Counted from the first letter of the stretch, positions 17,985-26,614 are shown. The stretch: DNA of 64,000 nt from Sediminibacterium ginsengisoli (GCF_900167075.1 NZ_FUWH01000009.1:70586-134585); one strand, 5' to 3'. The notes: generated by a model from the sequence alone, not told the origin. Translations and numbers: made by a program.

Positions 17985-18590
17985 TTATTTAGAGTACAAC
18001 TCAACGATCAGCTGCTCCTTGATGTTCTCAGGAACGCTTTCACGCTCAGGGTATGTAATGAATGTGCCTTTTTTGTCACCTTCATTCCAGTCTAACCAGC
18101 TGAATTTAGGATTTTTTCCGCGGCTCTTGCTGGTTACTGAAGAATTATCAGCGCTTTTCGCCTTGTAAGCGATCACATCACCTGGTTTGCAGGAGTAAGA
18201 AGGTACGTTCATTACTTCACCGTTCACAGTGATATGTTTGTGGCTTACCAGCTGCCTTGCTTCAGGACGGCTTGCAGTAAGTCCCATACGGAATACTGTA
18301 TTGTCCAGACGCGCTTCCAGTAATTTGATCAGGTTTTCACCGGTTACACCTTTCAGACGCTGCGCTTCTTCAAAGGTTTTACGGAACTGGCGCTCCAGCA
18401 ATCCGTAAGTATATTTTGCTTTTTGTTTCTCTCTTAACTGCAGTGCGTATTCACCCAGTGTTTTACGCTTACGTGCCGCTCCGTGCTGACCGGGAGGGTT
18501 GCTGTTCTTTCCGAGCCATTTGCCATTGCCTAAGATCGGCTCACCGAAGATTCTTGAGATTTTGGTCTTGGGACCTGTGTAACGTGCCAT
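17985..18590 (-). CDS. rpsD: 30S ribosomal protein S4
   Basis: The 201-aa protein has the uS4 N-terminal region (MARYTGPKTKISRIFGEPIL) and the S4 RNA-binding domain (LEARLDNTVFRMGLTASRPE; ARQLVSHKHITVNGEVMN). It nucleates 30S assembly on 16S rRNA and in several bacteria represses the alpha operon. The intercistronic hairpins here could be its targets, which is inference. Confidence 0.98.
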   Translation of the reverse strand: MARYTGPKTKISRIFGEPILGNGKWLGKNSNPPGQHGAARKRKTLGEYALQLREKQKAKYTYGLLERQFRKTFEEAQRLKGVTGENLIKLLEARLDNTVFRMGLTASRPEARQLVSHKHITVNGEVMNVPSYSCKPGDVIAYKAKSADNSSVTSKSRGKNPKFSWLDWNEGDKKGTFITYPERESVPENIKEQLIVELYSK

Positions 18591-18618
18591 TTGTTTTGTT
18601 TTGCGATTTTTTAGTGTC

Positions 18619-18656
18619 GATGCATCATCCTAAAAATCTAAAATCAATGATGCATC
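18619..18656 (-). other. Intercistronic hairpin, rpsK-rpsD
   Basis: GATGCATCAT (18619-18628) and ATGATGCATC (18647-18656) are a perfect 10-bp inverted repeat with an 18-nt AT-rich loop, placed 29 nt upstream of the rpsD start on the minus strand. No U-tract follows, so it is not a standard terminator. Confidence 0.5.
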
Positions 18657-18703
18657 CTTGATTATAATAATGCTGAAGTTGCCGGTTAAGGCTGTTTCAA
18701 CGA

Positions 18704-19114
18704 TTAAACCCTACGTTGTTTAGGAGGACGACAGCCGTTGTGCGGTAAAGGAGTAACGTCTTTGATAGAAGTTACTTCAACGCCAGACTGAGCGATAGAA
18801 CGGATCGCACCTTCGCGGCCGGCACCCGGGCCTTTCACGAATACGTCAACACGTTTCAGGCCAGCTTCCAGTGCAACTTTTGCTGCATCTGCCGCTGCCA
18901 TCTGAGCTGCATACGGAGTGTTCTTTTTAGAACCCCTGAAGCCCATTTTACCTGCGCTGCTCCAGCTGATAACCTGGCCAGACTTATTGGTAAAGCTGAT
19001 AATGATGTTGTTGAATGTTGCTGAGATACGCACTTCACCGGCTGCATCTACTTTTACGATCCTTTTCTTGGCAGCAGCTTTTGCACTGTTCTGCGCTTTT
19101 TGTGGTTTTGCCAT
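18704..19114 (-). CDS. rpsK: 30S ribosomal protein S11
   Basis: The 136-aa protein contains the uS11 core ([40 protein letters not shown]) and ends with the conserved tail [18 protein letters not shown]. It lies in the 30S platform near the mRNA exit. The N-terminus is Lys/Ala-rich. The order rpsM-rpsK-rpsD is the standard one. Confidence 0.98.
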   Translation of the reverse strand: MAKPQKAQNSAKAAAKKRIVKVDAAGEVRISATFNNIIISFTNKSGQVISWSSAGKMGFRGSKKNTPYAAQMAAADAAKVALEAGLKRVDVFVKGPGAGREGAIRSIAQSGVEVTSIKDVTPLPHNGCRPPKQRRV

Positions 19115-19135
19115 GTTTGCTTTTTGAGGTAATCA

Positions 19136-19279
19136 TCCCGGCTCTACGGGAATGGTTTAACAATGAAAAATCCCGATCAGCTCGGGAACCGCTTCACTCT
19201 CCTTCCCGATCATATCGGGAGATCCAAGCTGAACCGGATTTTATAAAGAAGTCGTGAGCACCTTATGATACTCACGACT
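19136..19279 (-). other. rpsM-rpsK spacer with four hairpins, one terminator-like
   Basis: The spacer holds three small CCCG/CGGG hairpins (19136-19151, 19171-19187, 19204-19220) and a larger one with arms AGTCGTGAG (19250-19258) and CTCACGACT (19271-19279). On the minus strand the middle hairpin (TCCCGA, 5-nt loop, TCGGGA) is followed by TTTTT, so it may partly terminate transcription inside the operon. Confidence 0.5.
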
Positions 19280-19285
19280 CAATTA

Positions 19286-19666
19286 TTATTTCTTAGCTGC
19301 CTTCTTCTTACCGGCAACTGTCTTACGCTTACCTTTCCTTGTACGGCTGTTGGTTTTAGTACGCTGACCACGAACCGGCAGACCTTTACGGTGACGGAGA
19401 CCACGGTAGCAGGCGATATCCAGCAGACGCTTGATATTCATAGAAACCTCACTACGCAGCGCACCCTCAACCTTGAATTCTGCATTGATGATGTTACGGA
19501 TAGCAGTCTGCTCGTCATCATTCCACTGGTTTACTTTCTTATCGAAATCAATACCAGCTTTGGTTAAAATATACTGAGCAGTTGAGCGACCGATACCAAA
19601 AATGTAGGTCAGACCAATCTCGCCTCTTTTGTTCTTTGGTAAGTCAATACCGGCAATACGAGCCAT
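19286..19666 (-). CDS. rpsM: 30S ribosomal protein S13
   Basis: The 126-aa protein starts [20 protein letters not shown] and has the helix-two-turn-helix region and the conserved segment [18 protein letters not shown], ending in a lysine-rich tail that reaches the decoding region. It belongs to uS13 and contacts 5S/23S bridges and tRNA. The gene is 64 nt downstream of rpmJ. Confidence 0.98.
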   Translation of the reverse strand: MARIAGIDLPKNKRGEIGLTYIFGIGRSTAQYILTKAGIDFDKKVNQWNDDEQTAIRNIINAEFKVEGALRSEVSMNIKRLLDIACYRGLRHRKGLPVRGQRTKTNSRTRKGKRKTVAGKKKAAKK

Positions 19667-19730
19667 ATTAAATTAAAATTTTAAACTTTTAAATGAGCTG
19701 AACGCATCATCCCATGCGATCAACGGATAA

Positions 19731-19847
19731 TTACCCCTGACGTTGCTTATAACGAGGGTTTTTCTTGTTGATTACATACAACTTCCCCTTCCTCTTCACG
19801 ATCTTGCAATCTGCACTACGTTTTTTGATAGAAGCTCTGACTTTCAT
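19731..19847 (-). CDS. rpmJ: 50S ribosomal protein L36
   Basis: This short gene (38 aa, ATG 19847, TAA 19731-19733) encodes [20 protein letters not shown] followed by [18 protein letters not shown]. This is bL36. Only one of the usual zinc-ribbon cysteines (Cys14) and no Cys-Cys-Cys-His set is visible, so it is a zinc-independent form. It lies between infA and rpsM, its standard place. Confidence 0.96.
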   Translation of the reverse strand: MKVRASIKKRSADCKIVKRKGKLYVINKKNPRYKQRQG

Positions 19848-19870
19848 TGCGTTGTTTTTTGCGCTTTCCC

Positions 19871-19890
19871 GCCAGGTGTCTCCACCCGGC
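19871..19890 (-). other. Intercistronic hairpin, infA-rpmJ
   Basis: On the minus strand GCCGGGTG and CACCTGGC pair over 8 bp around a 4-nt loop, with one G-U pair allowed only in the minus-strand RNA. It lies 23 nt upstream of the rpmJ start. Confidence 0.45.
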
Positions 19891-19896
19891 ATTTAA

Positions 19897-20115
19897 TTAT
19901 TTGTACCTGAATATGATCCTTCCCCTGCTCAGATCGTATGGACTCATCTCTACTCCCACTTTATCACCAGGCAAAATCCTGATATAGTGCATCCTCATTT
20001 TACCTGAGATGGTTGCCAGTATTTCGTGGCCGTTTTCCAACTTCACCCTGAACATAGCATTGCTCAGAGCTTCCAGTATTACGCCATCTTGTTTAATCAG
20101 TGGTTGTTTTGACAT
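19897..20115 (-). CDS. infA: Translation initiation factor IF-1
   Basis: The 72-aa protein is a single OB-fold of IF-1 type ([40 protein letters not shown], ending GRIIFRYK). It binds the 30S A site during initiation. In many Bacteroidota infA follows secY and map; here a secreted-protein gene lies upstream, so the alpha operon starts at infA. A CAAAGATA (-7-like on the minus strand) lies at 20132-20139 and another at 20225-20232 (CAAATATA). Confidence 0.98.
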   Translation of the reverse strand: MSKQPLIKQDGVILEALSNAMFRVKLENGHEILATISGKMRMHYIRILPGDKVGVEMSPYDLSRGRIIFRYK

Positions 20116-20191
20116 ACGATTTTTGGGGCTGCAAAGATATTAAAATGCAACCGAAATATGAAAATTTCGTGTAAAAAAAACTGAAAAATGT

Positions 20192-20219
20192 GGAAAACTG
20201 CTTAAAAAGCCTGTTTTCC
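20192..20219 (-). terminator. Probable terminator after the 937-aa secreted protein gene
   Basis: GGAAAAC (20192-20198) and GTTTTCC (20213-20219) enclose a loop that can also pair partly. On the minus strand it is followed by T-rich sequence (complement of 20172-20187). It separates the upstream gene from the infA operon. Confidence 0.5.
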
Positions 20220-20261
20220 GGGTGCAAATATACATGAAATCAATCATTTATTTACCCCTGA

Positions 20262-23075
20262 TCACCTGAACAAGGTTACGGGCAGGATAAATTCCCAGAC
20301 GTCGGGCCGGGTAACCCCTACGTATTCCCTGTTCAGCAGCCTGCTGTAACGCAATCCGAAAGTAACCGGCTGCTGGTTCCACCAGCGTGTATCCAGGTAC
20401 AATTCCCCGCCTGCCGTTCCGAACGGGTAAACAATCCCCGTTCGCAGGCTTTTCCCTTCGGTATAATCATAAAATGCATTTGCACGGATCCGCTTTATAT
20501 AAACGATCTGCCCGAAGCCTGCATCCGGGTAAGCCAGTGTAAAATGATAGTTTATTCCCAGCTTCCAGCTTCTCGGGAAATCTATCCCCCGGTATCCACG
20601 CGAAAAAGGGAAATTGTTATCGAAATAATATTGCTGCATCGTATCCCTGCCCTGTACCGCTCCGGTAATCACCAGACTATGACCCGGCATCATTCCCGGC
20701 AGGTATACCGCTGCTGTTGCCATGGCCTGCCTGGCTTCGTATTTACTGATGATGGAACGGTATTGCAATCCGAGCGCATGACCCCAGCGCGGGTATATAT
20801 GCTGCACGGCCTGCTGCACCTGGCTGCTATACTGCAGTCTTGTTTCGAGGTAGTTGAAATCTGCATTGCGGAAAATTGTTTTTGCCACACCGGTCCAGCG
20901 CTGCTGCTCCGTATTCAGTGTTGCCTGCAGCGTGAGATTACTGAAGCGTTTATTGGCCGTAAGATTCAATGGCAACCGCAGACCTGCATAAGCTGTCAGT
21001 TCATTCCAGTTCACCAGCGATGTTGCTGTGGGTGATGTGGCCGCAAGTCCGCTCCGCTGCCAGGTATGCCTCACTCCGAAAAGCGGCTGCAGGAAAGTTC
21101 CGCCGTAAATACCGGTATAGGAAGCTGCATGACTTTGTTCGTTGCTGTTATAGATATATGCCAGTTCCGAACGGAAGGTATTCAGTACATTTTCACCATA
21201 AACAGTAAAAGAATATTCGGGATGATCGTAGTAAGGCCGCCAGCTGTGCAGGTTCAGCAGGTTATATCCTTTTTTATAAGGCATCACCGTTCTTTCCGGG
21301 AAAACTGCCGTATCGAATAAATGATGCAACGACCGGTTATAGGCCGCAGGCACATAAGCTGCCGACAGTTCATCTTCAAACACGACCCTCTCCCATAATG
21401 CAGGGATGCCTGCGAGCCGGTAGCCATCGGCAGTAAAGGCAGAAGCCACTACACGGTTACCGGTAACCGTGCCCTGGTATAAGCCTGCCGAATAAGATGC
21501 CATCCTGAAAGGGCCTTCCGCAGGCTGGCGGTCTATCAGCGCCCAGATCTCATCCCTGCCTTTATACGTGGTTGTAAATACCAGGGTATCGCCCTGCACT
21601 TGCAGGAAGCCGATGATGCGGTTACTGAACGGAAGCAGTGTTTCTTCCTTTCCCGAACCCAGTTGTGTTTTTCTGAGTGCCATCGCTCCCTGTCCGTTCC
21701 TCGTTATCCAGTAAACAGCCCGGTCGTTCGCAGAAAATTTAGGGTATGAAAAGACCTGGCCTTCCCCTTTTATGATGGTTTCGGGTATCCCGTCCTTTAC
21801 CTCTATCAGTACGAGGCTGGCCGAATCGGAACCACTTTGCGCTGCCACTATTTTATCACCTGCATGTGAGATATCAGGGGAGAAATACGCGCCGGGATTA
21901 CCCACTTTTATACGGCGGTCATTTTTTATATCATAAATGTTTACCTGGTTATGATCTGTATTCCCCCAGCGGAGATCGGGTTTCCAGGTGCAGTATGCCA
22001 TGCGTTCGTTATTGTAGGAATAATAATTATCCACTGCGATGCCTCTTACTGCAATGCGCTGCTCTTTCCTGTCTGAGCCAATACGGTACCAGGCAGGGAT
22101 CCGGTCATAGCCGCTTTTCAGCACGATCAGCGATCCGTCTTTCGTTATATAGGGATAATTATAATTGATTACCTTATTCCGGTCTGCAGGCGTGAGCCAG
22201 TCAGGTGCCGGTGTTTTTTCCTTTTCCCATTGTTGCCGGTAATAGCCGAGGGCTTCATTCACGAAGCGATCAAACGGTAACCCCGTATGTCGTTTAACAG
22301 CACCCTGGAAAGGATAAAAAAGAGGTTTGAACCGGACTGCATCCGCAGTAACAGATTTCCAGATATCATTTCCGAAACGGTTGCGGCCATAAGCTACCAG
22401 CAGGTAACCGAGATTGTAATGATCGGGCACATAATTCTTATAGGAGCCGTTGCGCAGTTTCATGTAATTATAACTATAGCCCGACTCCATCAGAGAACGG
22501 TAACCCGCAAAGAAAAGGGGCAGTGTTCCCCTGCCCTGCCCTGTAAAAGAAGTTTCATTGAACACGGCATCCCCTTCAAAAAACCAGTCGGGCACCGCTG
22601 CTGCATTGGCTACAGCCTGTCCTTCTTCGCCAAAAACGAAGGAAGCGACCCGCGACAACCCTTCCCTGAAATTACCATATTGCTGTGCGTGCCTGAATTC
22701 GTGTACGGAAAGGCTCACCTGCGGATCAACCGCACCCAGTTCAAATGCATTCTGTACCGGCGCCATGTAAAATTCACTCCGGTAAGGAGCGAGTGCCACA
22801 AAACCATTCGAGACCTGGGTTTTGTTCTGCAGCACAATATTGATCTTGCGCAGCGTGCTGCCGATCCCCGAAGTATGGTTTTTCTGCAGTTCATGCACCA
22901 CGGAAGCGATACGCTGCGCTTTTCCGGCCGCCTGTTCCGGGAAGATGATACGCGCCGTATCGGAATTGATCTGCATCCATTTTATTCCAGGCCTGTTGCC
23001 ACCGAACTGTTGCGCCCGGAGCGCTGTAAAACAGATACAGGCCAGCTGCAAAAACATTATACGACGCAGGAACAT
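20262..23075 (-). CDS. Secreted HExxH protein with beta-propeller and barrel-like C-terminus
   Basis: From ATG 23075 the protein is 937 aa with a signal peptide (ending TALRAQ). A gluzincin-like zinc motif HEFRH lies at 125-129, followed by WFFEGDA with Glu167, the expected third ligand spacing. Residues about 290-560 look like TolB/PD40 propeller blades (KFSANDRAVYWITRNGQGAM), and residues about 630-937 alternate like an outer-membrane beta barrel (ending VWEFILPVTLFR). No single known family covers the whole. It may be an outer-membrane-anchored peptidase; the substrate is unknown. An alternative start is at 23099. Confidence 0.65.
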   Translation of the reverse strand: MFLRRIMFLQLACICFTALRAQQFGGNRPGIKWMQINSDTARIIFPEQAAGKAQRIASVVHELQKNHTSGIGSTLRKINIVLQNKTQVSNGFVALAPYRSEFYMAPVQNAFELGAVDPQVSLSVHEFRHAQQYGNFREGLSRVASFVFGEEGQAVANAAAVPDWFFEGDAVFNETSFTGQGRGTLPLFFAGYRSLMESGYSYNYMKLRNGSYKNYVPDHYNLGYLLVAYGRNRFGNDIWKSVTADAVRFKPLFYPFQGAVKRHTGLPFDRFVNEALGYYRQQWEKEKTPAPDWLTPADRNKVINYNYPYITKDGSLIVLKSGYDRIPAWYRIGSDRKEQRIAVRGIAVDNYYSYNNERMAYCTWKPDLRWGNTDHNQVNIYDIKNDRRIKVGNPGAYFSPDISHAGDKIVAAQSGSDSASLVLIEVKDGIPETIIKGEGQVFSYPKFSANDRAVYWITRNGQGAMALRKTQLGSGKEETLLPFSNRIIGFLQVQGDTLVFTTTYKGRDEIWALIDRQPAEGPFRMASYSAGLYQGTVTGNRVVASAFTADGYRLAGIPALWERVVFEDELSAAYVPAAYNRSLHHLFDTAVFPERTVMPYKKGYNLLNLHSWRPYYDHPEYSFTVYGENVLNTFRSELAYIYNSNEQSHAASYTGIYGGTFLQPLFGVRHTWQRSGLAATSPTATSLVNWNELTAYAGLRLPLNLTANKRFSNLTLQATLNTEQQRWTGVAKTIFRNADFNYLETRLQYSSQVQQAVQHIYPRWGHALGLQYRSIISKYEARQAMATAAVYLPGMMPGHSLVITGAVQGRDTMQQYYFDNNFPFSRGYRGIDFPRSWKLGINYHFTLAYPDAGFGQIVYIKRIRANAFYDYTEGKSLRTGIVYPFGTAGGELYLDTRWWNQQPVTFGLRYSRLLNREYVGVTRPDVWEFILPVTLFR

Positions 23076-23112
23076 GCTTTTATTTTTGAAGATAAGCAAA
23101 GGATGTTAAAGC

Positions 23113-23138
23113 AAAAAGGTGTTGCTTATGCAACACCT
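23113..23138 (-). terminator. Intrinsic terminator after the TlpA-like gene
   Basis: AGGTGTTGC (23117-23125) and GCAACACCT (23130-23138) form a perfect 9-bp stem with a 4-nt loop. The A-run at 23113-23117 gives the U-tract on the minus-strand RNA. Confidence 0.88.
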
Positions 23139-23166
23139 CCGGTTTTCATGTATATCGGACTTATCC

Positions 23167-24315
23167 TTATGGTAACAGTTCGGCCAGTTTCTTCTTCAGG
23201 TCTTCGCCCCTGAGATTCTTCGCCACGATCTTGCCGTCGCGGTCGAGCAGCAGGTTGGCAGGGATAGCCCTGATACCGTATAATTTGGCTACTTCATTGT
23301 CCCAGTACTTGAGGTCTGAAACATGGGTCCAGGTAAGGTTATCGTCGTGAATCGCTTTCAGCCATTTGTCTTTCGCATCCGGCTGATCCAGGCTTACGCC
23401 GAGTACGGTAAAGCCTTTGTCTTTATAGGCCTGGTAGGTTTTAACCACGTTCGGGTTTTCCGCGCGGCATGGTCCGCACCAGCTTGCCCAGAAATCTACC
23501 AGCAGGTATTTGCCTTTTAATGAAGAAAGAGCTACGGGTTTACCCAGTGTGTCGTTCTGCACAAATTCCAGCGCCGGCCTGCCGATCGCCGTTTTTTTGC
23601 TGATCTCAACACGGTCTGCCAGGCTCTTTCCCGAAGCAGAATTTTTATTCTCCGGAGAAAGTGAGTTCAGGAGTTTTTCAATTTCATACGGCTCGTTAAT
23701 GTCATAGCCAGCATACTGCGTAACTGCGTACAGCGCAATGGGTGATGACGGATTTGCCTTTACATATTTCAGGTATTCCTGTTTGCTTTCTTTCTGGATG
23801 TTCTGAATCTTGCCAACTACTGCACTTTTCGCGTCTTCGTTCTTTTCAGAATTGGCTTTCATATACTCAGGCATCAGTGCATCTATTCTGGCGTTATATG
23901 GTTTCAGCGCCGCATTGATCTTTACATATTCATCATGCGCGGCAGATCCTTTCACCGAGATATTGCTGAAAGAATCTACGGAACTGATATCGATTTTTGC
24001 AGGCGAAAGATATACCGCTGCATAATCACGTGATGTACGTATTTTGCGTGGTGTACCGTCTGTATTAGGCTCGTATTTCACACGTAAAGTTGCCAGGCCC
24101 GGCTCTGCTATTTTGCCTGCGAAGTGGTATTTACTATCCGCAGTTGCCTGTACGCTGTCTGTTACATTTTTGCCTTCTGCACCACGGTAAGTGAGGTATA
24201 CCCATTTTACCGGCAGTTCAACACGATAATTCCCGTCTACCGAAAAAGCTCCGCCTTGTTGTGCGGCTGCGCCCAGAGAGATCAACAAAGCCGATGCGGC
24301 CCATATTTTTTTCAT
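23167..24315 (-). CDS. TlpA-like thiol-disulfide oxidoreductase with DUF4369-type N-terminus
   Basis: From ATG 24315 the protein is 382 aa with a signal peptide (MKKIWAASALLISLGAAAQQ). Residues 21-240 are a DUF4369-like beta-rich plus helical region. Residues 243-382 form a thioredoxin fold with WASWCGPC (Cys280, Cys283) and the cis-proline loop AIPANLL. Such proteins reduce disulfides in the periplasm and are abundant in Bacteroidota. A longer frame to 24372 lacks a signal peptide at its start and overlaps the promoter. Confidence 0.9.
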   Translation of the reverse strand: MKKIWAASALLISLGAAAQQGGAFSVDGNYRVELPVKWVYLTYRGAEGKNVTDSVQATADSKYHFAGKIAEPGLATLRVKYEPNTDGTPRKIRTSRDYAAVYLSPAKIDISSVDSFSNISVKGSAAHDEYVKINAALKPYNARIDALMPEYMKANSEKNEDAKSAVVGKIQNIQKESKQEYLKYVKANPSSPIALYAVTQYAGYDINEPYEIEKLLNSLSPENKNSASGKSLADRVEISKKTAIGRPALEFVQNDTLGKPVALSSLKGKYLLVDFWASWCGPCRAENPNVVKTYQAYKDKGFTVLGVSLDQPDAKDKWLKAIHDDNLTWTHVSDLKYWDNEVAKLYGIRAIPANLLLDRDGKIVAKNLRGEDLKKKLAELLP

Positions 24316-24340
24316 ATTCCTGTTTTGATTTAAAAGTCTA

Positions 24341-24372
24341 CAAATATAGTGGACTACAAAATATACTTCCAA
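24341..24372 (-). promoter_or_regulatory. Promoter of the TlpA-like gene
   Basis: On the minus strand TTG (24370-24372), a 21-nt spacer and TATATTTG (24341-24348) match the Bacteroidota consensus, 25 nt upstream of the start codon. Confidence 0.6.
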
Positions 24373-24387
24373 TTTTTCTTTTAAACA

Positions 24388-24409
24388 GGAACCCGCTGTT
24401 GCGGGTTCC
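24388..24409 (-). terminator. Terminator-like hairpin after the 135-aa gene
   Basis: GGAACCCGC (24388-24396) and GCGGGTTCC (24401-24409) form a perfect 9-bp stem with loop TGTT. The following minus-strand sequence is GTTTAAAAG, a weak U-tract, so termination is likely but not certain. Confidence 0.6.
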
Positions 24410-24436
24410 CGGTTGAAACAATATAAACTGCAGTGA

Positions 24437-24844
24437 TCAGAATACAGCTTCGCGGGTAAGATGTACTTTGGTCATGTCGAGATAATGATTCTGCAGCTGG
24501 TGGATGAAATGCACATCGGGATGATGCCGGCGGTCTTCGCGGTACCACATTTCAATGTGCGAAAAGTCATCTGCCGACGGTGCAACGATCCTGAACGGTC
24601 CTTTCATGTACTTTACAGTACCATCGTCATTAGGTTGCCTGGAGAAATTAAGCGCCATCAGCGATGCCTCATTCAGCGGAATAGGGAAAAGATGCTCCTC
24701 ATCGAACCAGAACTCCTGCACATCTGTTTGTACGCAGACCTGCTTTTCAGAACTGTTCAGTCTTACAACTTCACCTTCCCATTCTTTGCCTTCATACGCT
24801 GCACGAACATAGTCTCCGATTTTAATCTCATTGAATTTGATCAT
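24437..24844 (-). CDS. Conserved small cytoplasmic protein of unknown function
   Basis: From ATG 24844 the protein is 135 aa. It begins MIKFNEIKIGDYVRAAYEGK, which resembles the short beta-barrel of KOW/SH3-like domains (a basic and aromatic surface with EWEGEVVRLN). The C-terminal half is rich in His and aromatics (EDRRHHPDVHFIHQLQNHYL). No signal peptide or membrane helix is present. I do not recognise the family and no neighbour suggests a role; the upstream side is the tandem-repeat locus. Confidence 0.65.
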   Translation of the reverse strand: MIKFNEIKIGDYVRAAYEGKEWEGEVVRLNSSEKQVCVQTDVQEFWFDEEHLFPIPLNEASLMALNFSRQPNDDGTVKYMKGPFRIVAPSADDFSHIEMWYREDRRHHPDVHFIHQLQNHYLDMTKVHLTREAVF

Positions 24845-24910
24845 ATAGCAATGCATTTTATTGGCTATAAGTTACGACTTTTCTGGATATGGTGAGGATT
24901 ATTATAAAGG

Positions 24911-25255
24911 GAGCTACGCTTGGGTGAGGGGGAGCTATACTTGAGTGAGGGCGAAGTGGGGAAGCTGCGCTTCGGTGAGGGGAGCTATACTTGAGTGAGG
25001 GCGAAGTGAGGGGAAGCTGCGCTTCGGTGAGGGGGAGCTATACTTGAGTGAGGGCGAAGTGGGGGGAAGCTGCGCTTCGGTGAGGGGGAGCTATACTTGA
25101 GTGAGGGCGAAGTGGGGGGAAGCTGCGCTTCGGTGAGGGGAGCTATACTTGAGTGAGGGCGAAGTGGGGGAAGCTGCGCTTCGGTGAGGGGGGAGGCAGG
25201 GCGCTGTTGCCCCGATCCTCCTCACCCCTCACCCATCCTCACTTCGCCCTCACTC
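24911..25255. repeat. Purine-rich tandem repeat (about 52 bp, five copies) with inverted copy
   Basis: This gene-free stretch holds five copies of a 50-53 bp unit beginning GAGCTATACTTGAGTGAGGG at 24932, 24982, 25035, 25088 and 25140, preceded by a diverged copy at 24911. Each unit also contains a mini-hairpin GAAGC-TGC-GCTTC flanked by GTGAGGG. At the right end a pyrimidine-rich stretch (25237-25255) is the exact reverse complement of the 19-bp core at 24993-25011. The array ends 13 bp before the hmgA stop codon. A related locus is at 46558-46665. No credible coding frame is present. Confidence 0.9.
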
Positions 25256-25267
25256 CCACTCCCACTC

Positions 25268-26425
25268 CTACTCCGCCCAGCTCATCGTATACCCTTGATT
25301 TTCGATCTCGAGTGCTTCCTGGGTTAACTGCAGAGGATGAAATGTATCTACCATCACCGCAAGCTCCGCTGTTTCTTTTTTACCGATACTTTTCTCCACT
25401 GCGCCGGGATGCGGTCCGTGGGGTATACCGGCGGGGTGCAGTGTGATCATGCCCCTTGTTACATTTTTGCGGCTCATGAAATCGCCATCTACATAATACA
25501 GCACTTCATCGCTGTCGATATTGCTGTGATTGTAAGGTGCAGGAATGGCCTGTGGATGATAATCATATAATCTCGGGCAGAAGCTGCATACCACAAAATT
25601 GTTCGCTTCGAAAGTCTGGTGCACCGGCGGTGGCTGGTGAACCCGGCCGGTGATGGGTTCAAAATCATGTATACTGAAAGCGAAGGGATAGCAGCAGCCA
25701 TCCCAGCCTGCCACATCGAAAGGATGGTGTGCATAATGCAGGCCGTACAACATTCCTTTCTTTTTCACTTTGATCAGGAAGTCGCCGGCTTCATCAATTG
25801 CTTCGAACCATTCCGGTGTGCGGATATCGCGTTCGCAAAAAGGCGAATGTTCGAGCAGTTGGCCGTAACGCCCCTGGTAACGGCGGGGATACCTGATAGG
25901 ACTGAAACTTTCCACGATGAAAAGACGGTTATCCGCTCCATCGAATTCGATCCGGTAAATGGTGCCGCGCGGGATCACGAGGTAGTCGCCGTATGCGAAT
26001 GTAAGCTGTCCGTATTGTGTGATCAGCCTGCCGCTGCCTTCATGCACAAAGATCATTTCATCTGCATCGGCGTTTTTAAAGAAATATCCGTTCATGCTTT
26101 CCTGCGGTGCAGCCAGCACGATATGACAATCGTTGTTAACGAGTACTGCTTTACGGCTCTGCAGGTAGTCCTGCTGTGGTTTGATATGAAATCCTTCAAA
26201 ACTGCGGTGTTTGAGCATTTTCTCTTCAGCTACCCGGGGCATTATATTAACAGGTTCATCTGTATGTATGATCTGTGTGGGCGGATGAATATGATAGAGC
26301 AGGGAATAATCGTTACTGAATCCTTCTGTAGAAAACAATTGTTCGGAATAAAGACCGCCATCGGGCTTGCGGAACTGGGTATGACGTTTATGCGGAACCG
26401 ATCCGCGTATCTGGTAATGTGGCAT
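25268..26425 (-). CDS. hmgA: Homogentisate 1,2-dioxygenase
   Basis: The 385-aa protein has the HGO cupin layout: HQPPPVHQTFE (catalytic His region), then YNHSNIDSDEVLYYVDGDF with iron ligands, and HPAGIPHGPHPGA. The enzyme opens the homogentisate ring in tyrosine/phenylalanine degradation using Fe(II). No other gene of that pathway lies nearby. The gene directly abuts the tandem-repeat locus at its 3' end, so repeat hairpins would be in its mRNA tail. Motifs are clear; length is typical of bacterial forms. Confidence 0.92.
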   Translation of the reverse strand: MPHYQIRGSVPHKRHTQFRKPDGGLYSEQLFSTEGFSNDYSLLYHIHPPTQIIHTDEPVNIMPRVAEEKMLKHRSFEGFHIKPQQDYLQSRKAVLVNNDCHIVLAAPQESMNGYFFKNADADEMIFVHEGSGRLITQYGQLTFAYGDYLVIPRGTIYRIEFDGADNRLFIVESFSPIRYPRRYQGRYGQLLEHSPFCERDIRTPEWFEAIDEAGDFLIKVKKKGMLYGLHYAHHPFDVAGWDGCCYPFAFSIHDFEPITGRVHQPPPVHQTFEANNFVVCSFCPRLYDYHPQAIPAPYNHSNIDSDEVLYYVDGDFMSRKNVTRGMITLHPAGIPHGPHPGAVEKSIGKKETAELAVMVDTFHPLQLTQEALEIENQGYTMSWAE

Positions 26426-26614
26426 GGGAATACATTTTAATACTGGTAAAAATCAATACATGAGTGTGACAAGGCTGTGGTAAGATTACTTAGACAGCTG
26501 CAGTGAGAGCATGAGAAAATAATACTTCCACACTCTTTTATCGATCCAGTAGGTGAAATTGCGGTGAAATGGCATATTGTTGCAATCTGATATAAATGTA
26601 CTTTAATTTCAGTT

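Noticed and set aside
22287-23213. Plus-strand open frame of 308 codons
   Set aside because: It lies opposite the HExxH secreted protein, which has a signal peptide and clear motifs; no domain is seen in the antisense frame.
25153-25446. 97-codon plus-strand frame across the repeat locus
   Set aside because: It consists of repeat sequence and the antisense of hmgA; low-complexity Pro/Ser/Thr only.
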